Shown: one piece after another, positions 45,063 to 45,353 of the stretch
Numbering within the stretch: the stretch's first letter is position 1
Layout of the letters: the number at the start of each line of letters is the position of its first letter
Assembly (NCBI GenBank): GCA_003252075.1
Contig: QKDO01000052.1
Span: 1-45,353 of the forward strand
Length of the DNA stretch: 45,353 bases
Direction of reading: 5' to 3'
Source of the DNA: Nitrospirota bacterium
Lineage (GTDB): Bacteria; Nitrospirota; Thermodesulfovibrionia; Thermodesulfovibrionales; UBA6898
Made by a program: the position numbers and the translations under genes
The notes under the pieces: generated by a model
What the model was told of the DNA's origin: nothing
Seen by the model: only the letters and a program-made list of their open reading frames with translations
Database searches by the model: none

Positions 45063-45138
45063 GGTTCATCATATCATGAAAATGCAATGACTTCCACGAG
45101 TGAGCACTCGCCGCCCTGGTATTTCGGGCGGTTAACCC

Positions 45139-45167
45139 TTGACGAACCGCGCGTGACATGCTATTGT
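45139..45167 (+). promoter_or_regulatory. Promoter of the cold-shock protein gene
   Basis: TTGACG (45139-45144), a 17-bp spacer and TATTGT (45162-45167). The transcript would have a leader of about 110 nt before ATG 45284, a length typical of cspA-type genes whose leader RNA refolds on cold shock. Confidence 0.6.
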
Positions 45168-45283
45168 TATTCAGAATTTTAGAAGATGTTGCGGTTACAG
45201 AGGCTGTAAAGAGCTTTGACCTTGAGGCCTTATTTTCTTGAGTCCTTCTAAGATTTTAGTTTAAAGAGAAGGAGGTAAAGGAA

Positions 45284-45353
45284 ATGGCACAAGGAACCGT
45301 AAAGTGGTTTAACGACAGCAAAGGTTTTGGCTTTATTACCAGCGAAGACGGCA
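45284..45353 (+). CDS. Cold-shock domain protein, partial at the window end
   Basis: Only the first 23 codons are present: [19 protein letters not shown], the RNP1 beginning of the cold-shock domain. A consensus AAGGAGGT precedes ATG 45284. These about 67-aa proteins bind single-stranded RNA and DNA and melt secondary structure. The gene continues outside the window. Confidence 0.93.
   Translation, partial: MAQGTVKWFNDSKGFGFITSEDG

Noticed and set aside
1-45353. CRISPR arrays, tRNA, rRNA, prophage or toxin-antitoxin pairs
   Set aside because: No regularly spaced repeats, cloverleaf sequences, phage genes or paired small genes were seen.

Overview
The window is a bacterial chromosome segment of moderate GC content with compact, mostly intact housekeeping and storage genes. 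The gene set suggests a Gram-negative bacterium of the Nitrospirota/Desulfobacterota type: a class III (PhaC/PhaE) polyhydroxyalkanoate (PHA) synthase, a GlgE-pathway glucan operon, UPF0182, a MinD-like ATPase next to a J-domain/RodZ-like protein, YciH, an Mrr nuclease, and the wreck of an outer-membrane LpxR gene. The phylum is inferred from gene content only. I saw no tRNA, rRNA, CRISPR array, prophage or intact insertion sequence.

Bases 1-776 hold a frameshifted ISNCY/IS1202-like transposase remnant and the promoter region of a PHA locus. Bases 777-9082 form that locus, all on the plus strand: a ribbon-helix-helix-like protein, a 147-aa PhaE/phasin-like protein, a 115-aa phasin built on 11-residue repeats, phaE, phaC, an acetoacetyl-CoA reductase, a thiolase, then a GNAT / thiolase / GNAT block. 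Thiolase and reductase would supply (R)-3-hydroxyacyl-CoA, PhaEC would polymerise it, and the small helical proteins would coat or regulate granules.

Bases 9173-21253 are mostly minus strand: an M24 peptidase with a DUF1847 protein, a small zinc-finger-like gene broken by an 8-bp tandem duplication, metF, an orphan histidine kinase, a membrane protein with a cupin, an Mrr endonuclease with an altered tail, a two-domain PilZ-like protein, a divergent phosphoglycerate kinase, a pncA/pncB NAD-salvage pair and a small hypothetical gene.

Bases 21558-34218 hold an H1-like Lys-rich protein, citrate synthase (with a palindrome at its promoter), a GIY-YIG protein, a ferritin divergent from a small Cys-rich protein, an FKBP-type isomerase overlapping an SH3 protein, an MscS channel, an LpxR remnant, UPF0182, the MinD-like/J-HTH pair, a small membrane protein and a RhlE-type RNA helicase.

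Bases 34408-44717 are an alpha-glucan island. A six-hairpin glycosidase points left. A consensus sigma70 promoter (TTGACA-17-TATAAT) overlapped by a near-perfect inverted repeat drives, to the right, glgE, a treS-maltokinase fusion, glgB, an MscS C-terminal fragment and a GT-A glycosyltransferase. TreS converts trehalose to maltose, the maltokinase makes maltose-1-phosphate, GlgE polymerises it and GlgB branches the product. The window ends with a YciH/SUI1 gene and the start of a cold-shock protein gene with a long leader.

Most noteworthy: the repeat-built phasin and its mosaic relation to its neighbours, the operator-overlapped consensus promoter of the GlgE operon, the MscS fragment kept inside a chain of ATGA overlaps, the divergent phosphoglycerate kinase, the MinD-like/J-HTH pair, and the 8-bp duplication in the small zinc protein gene.
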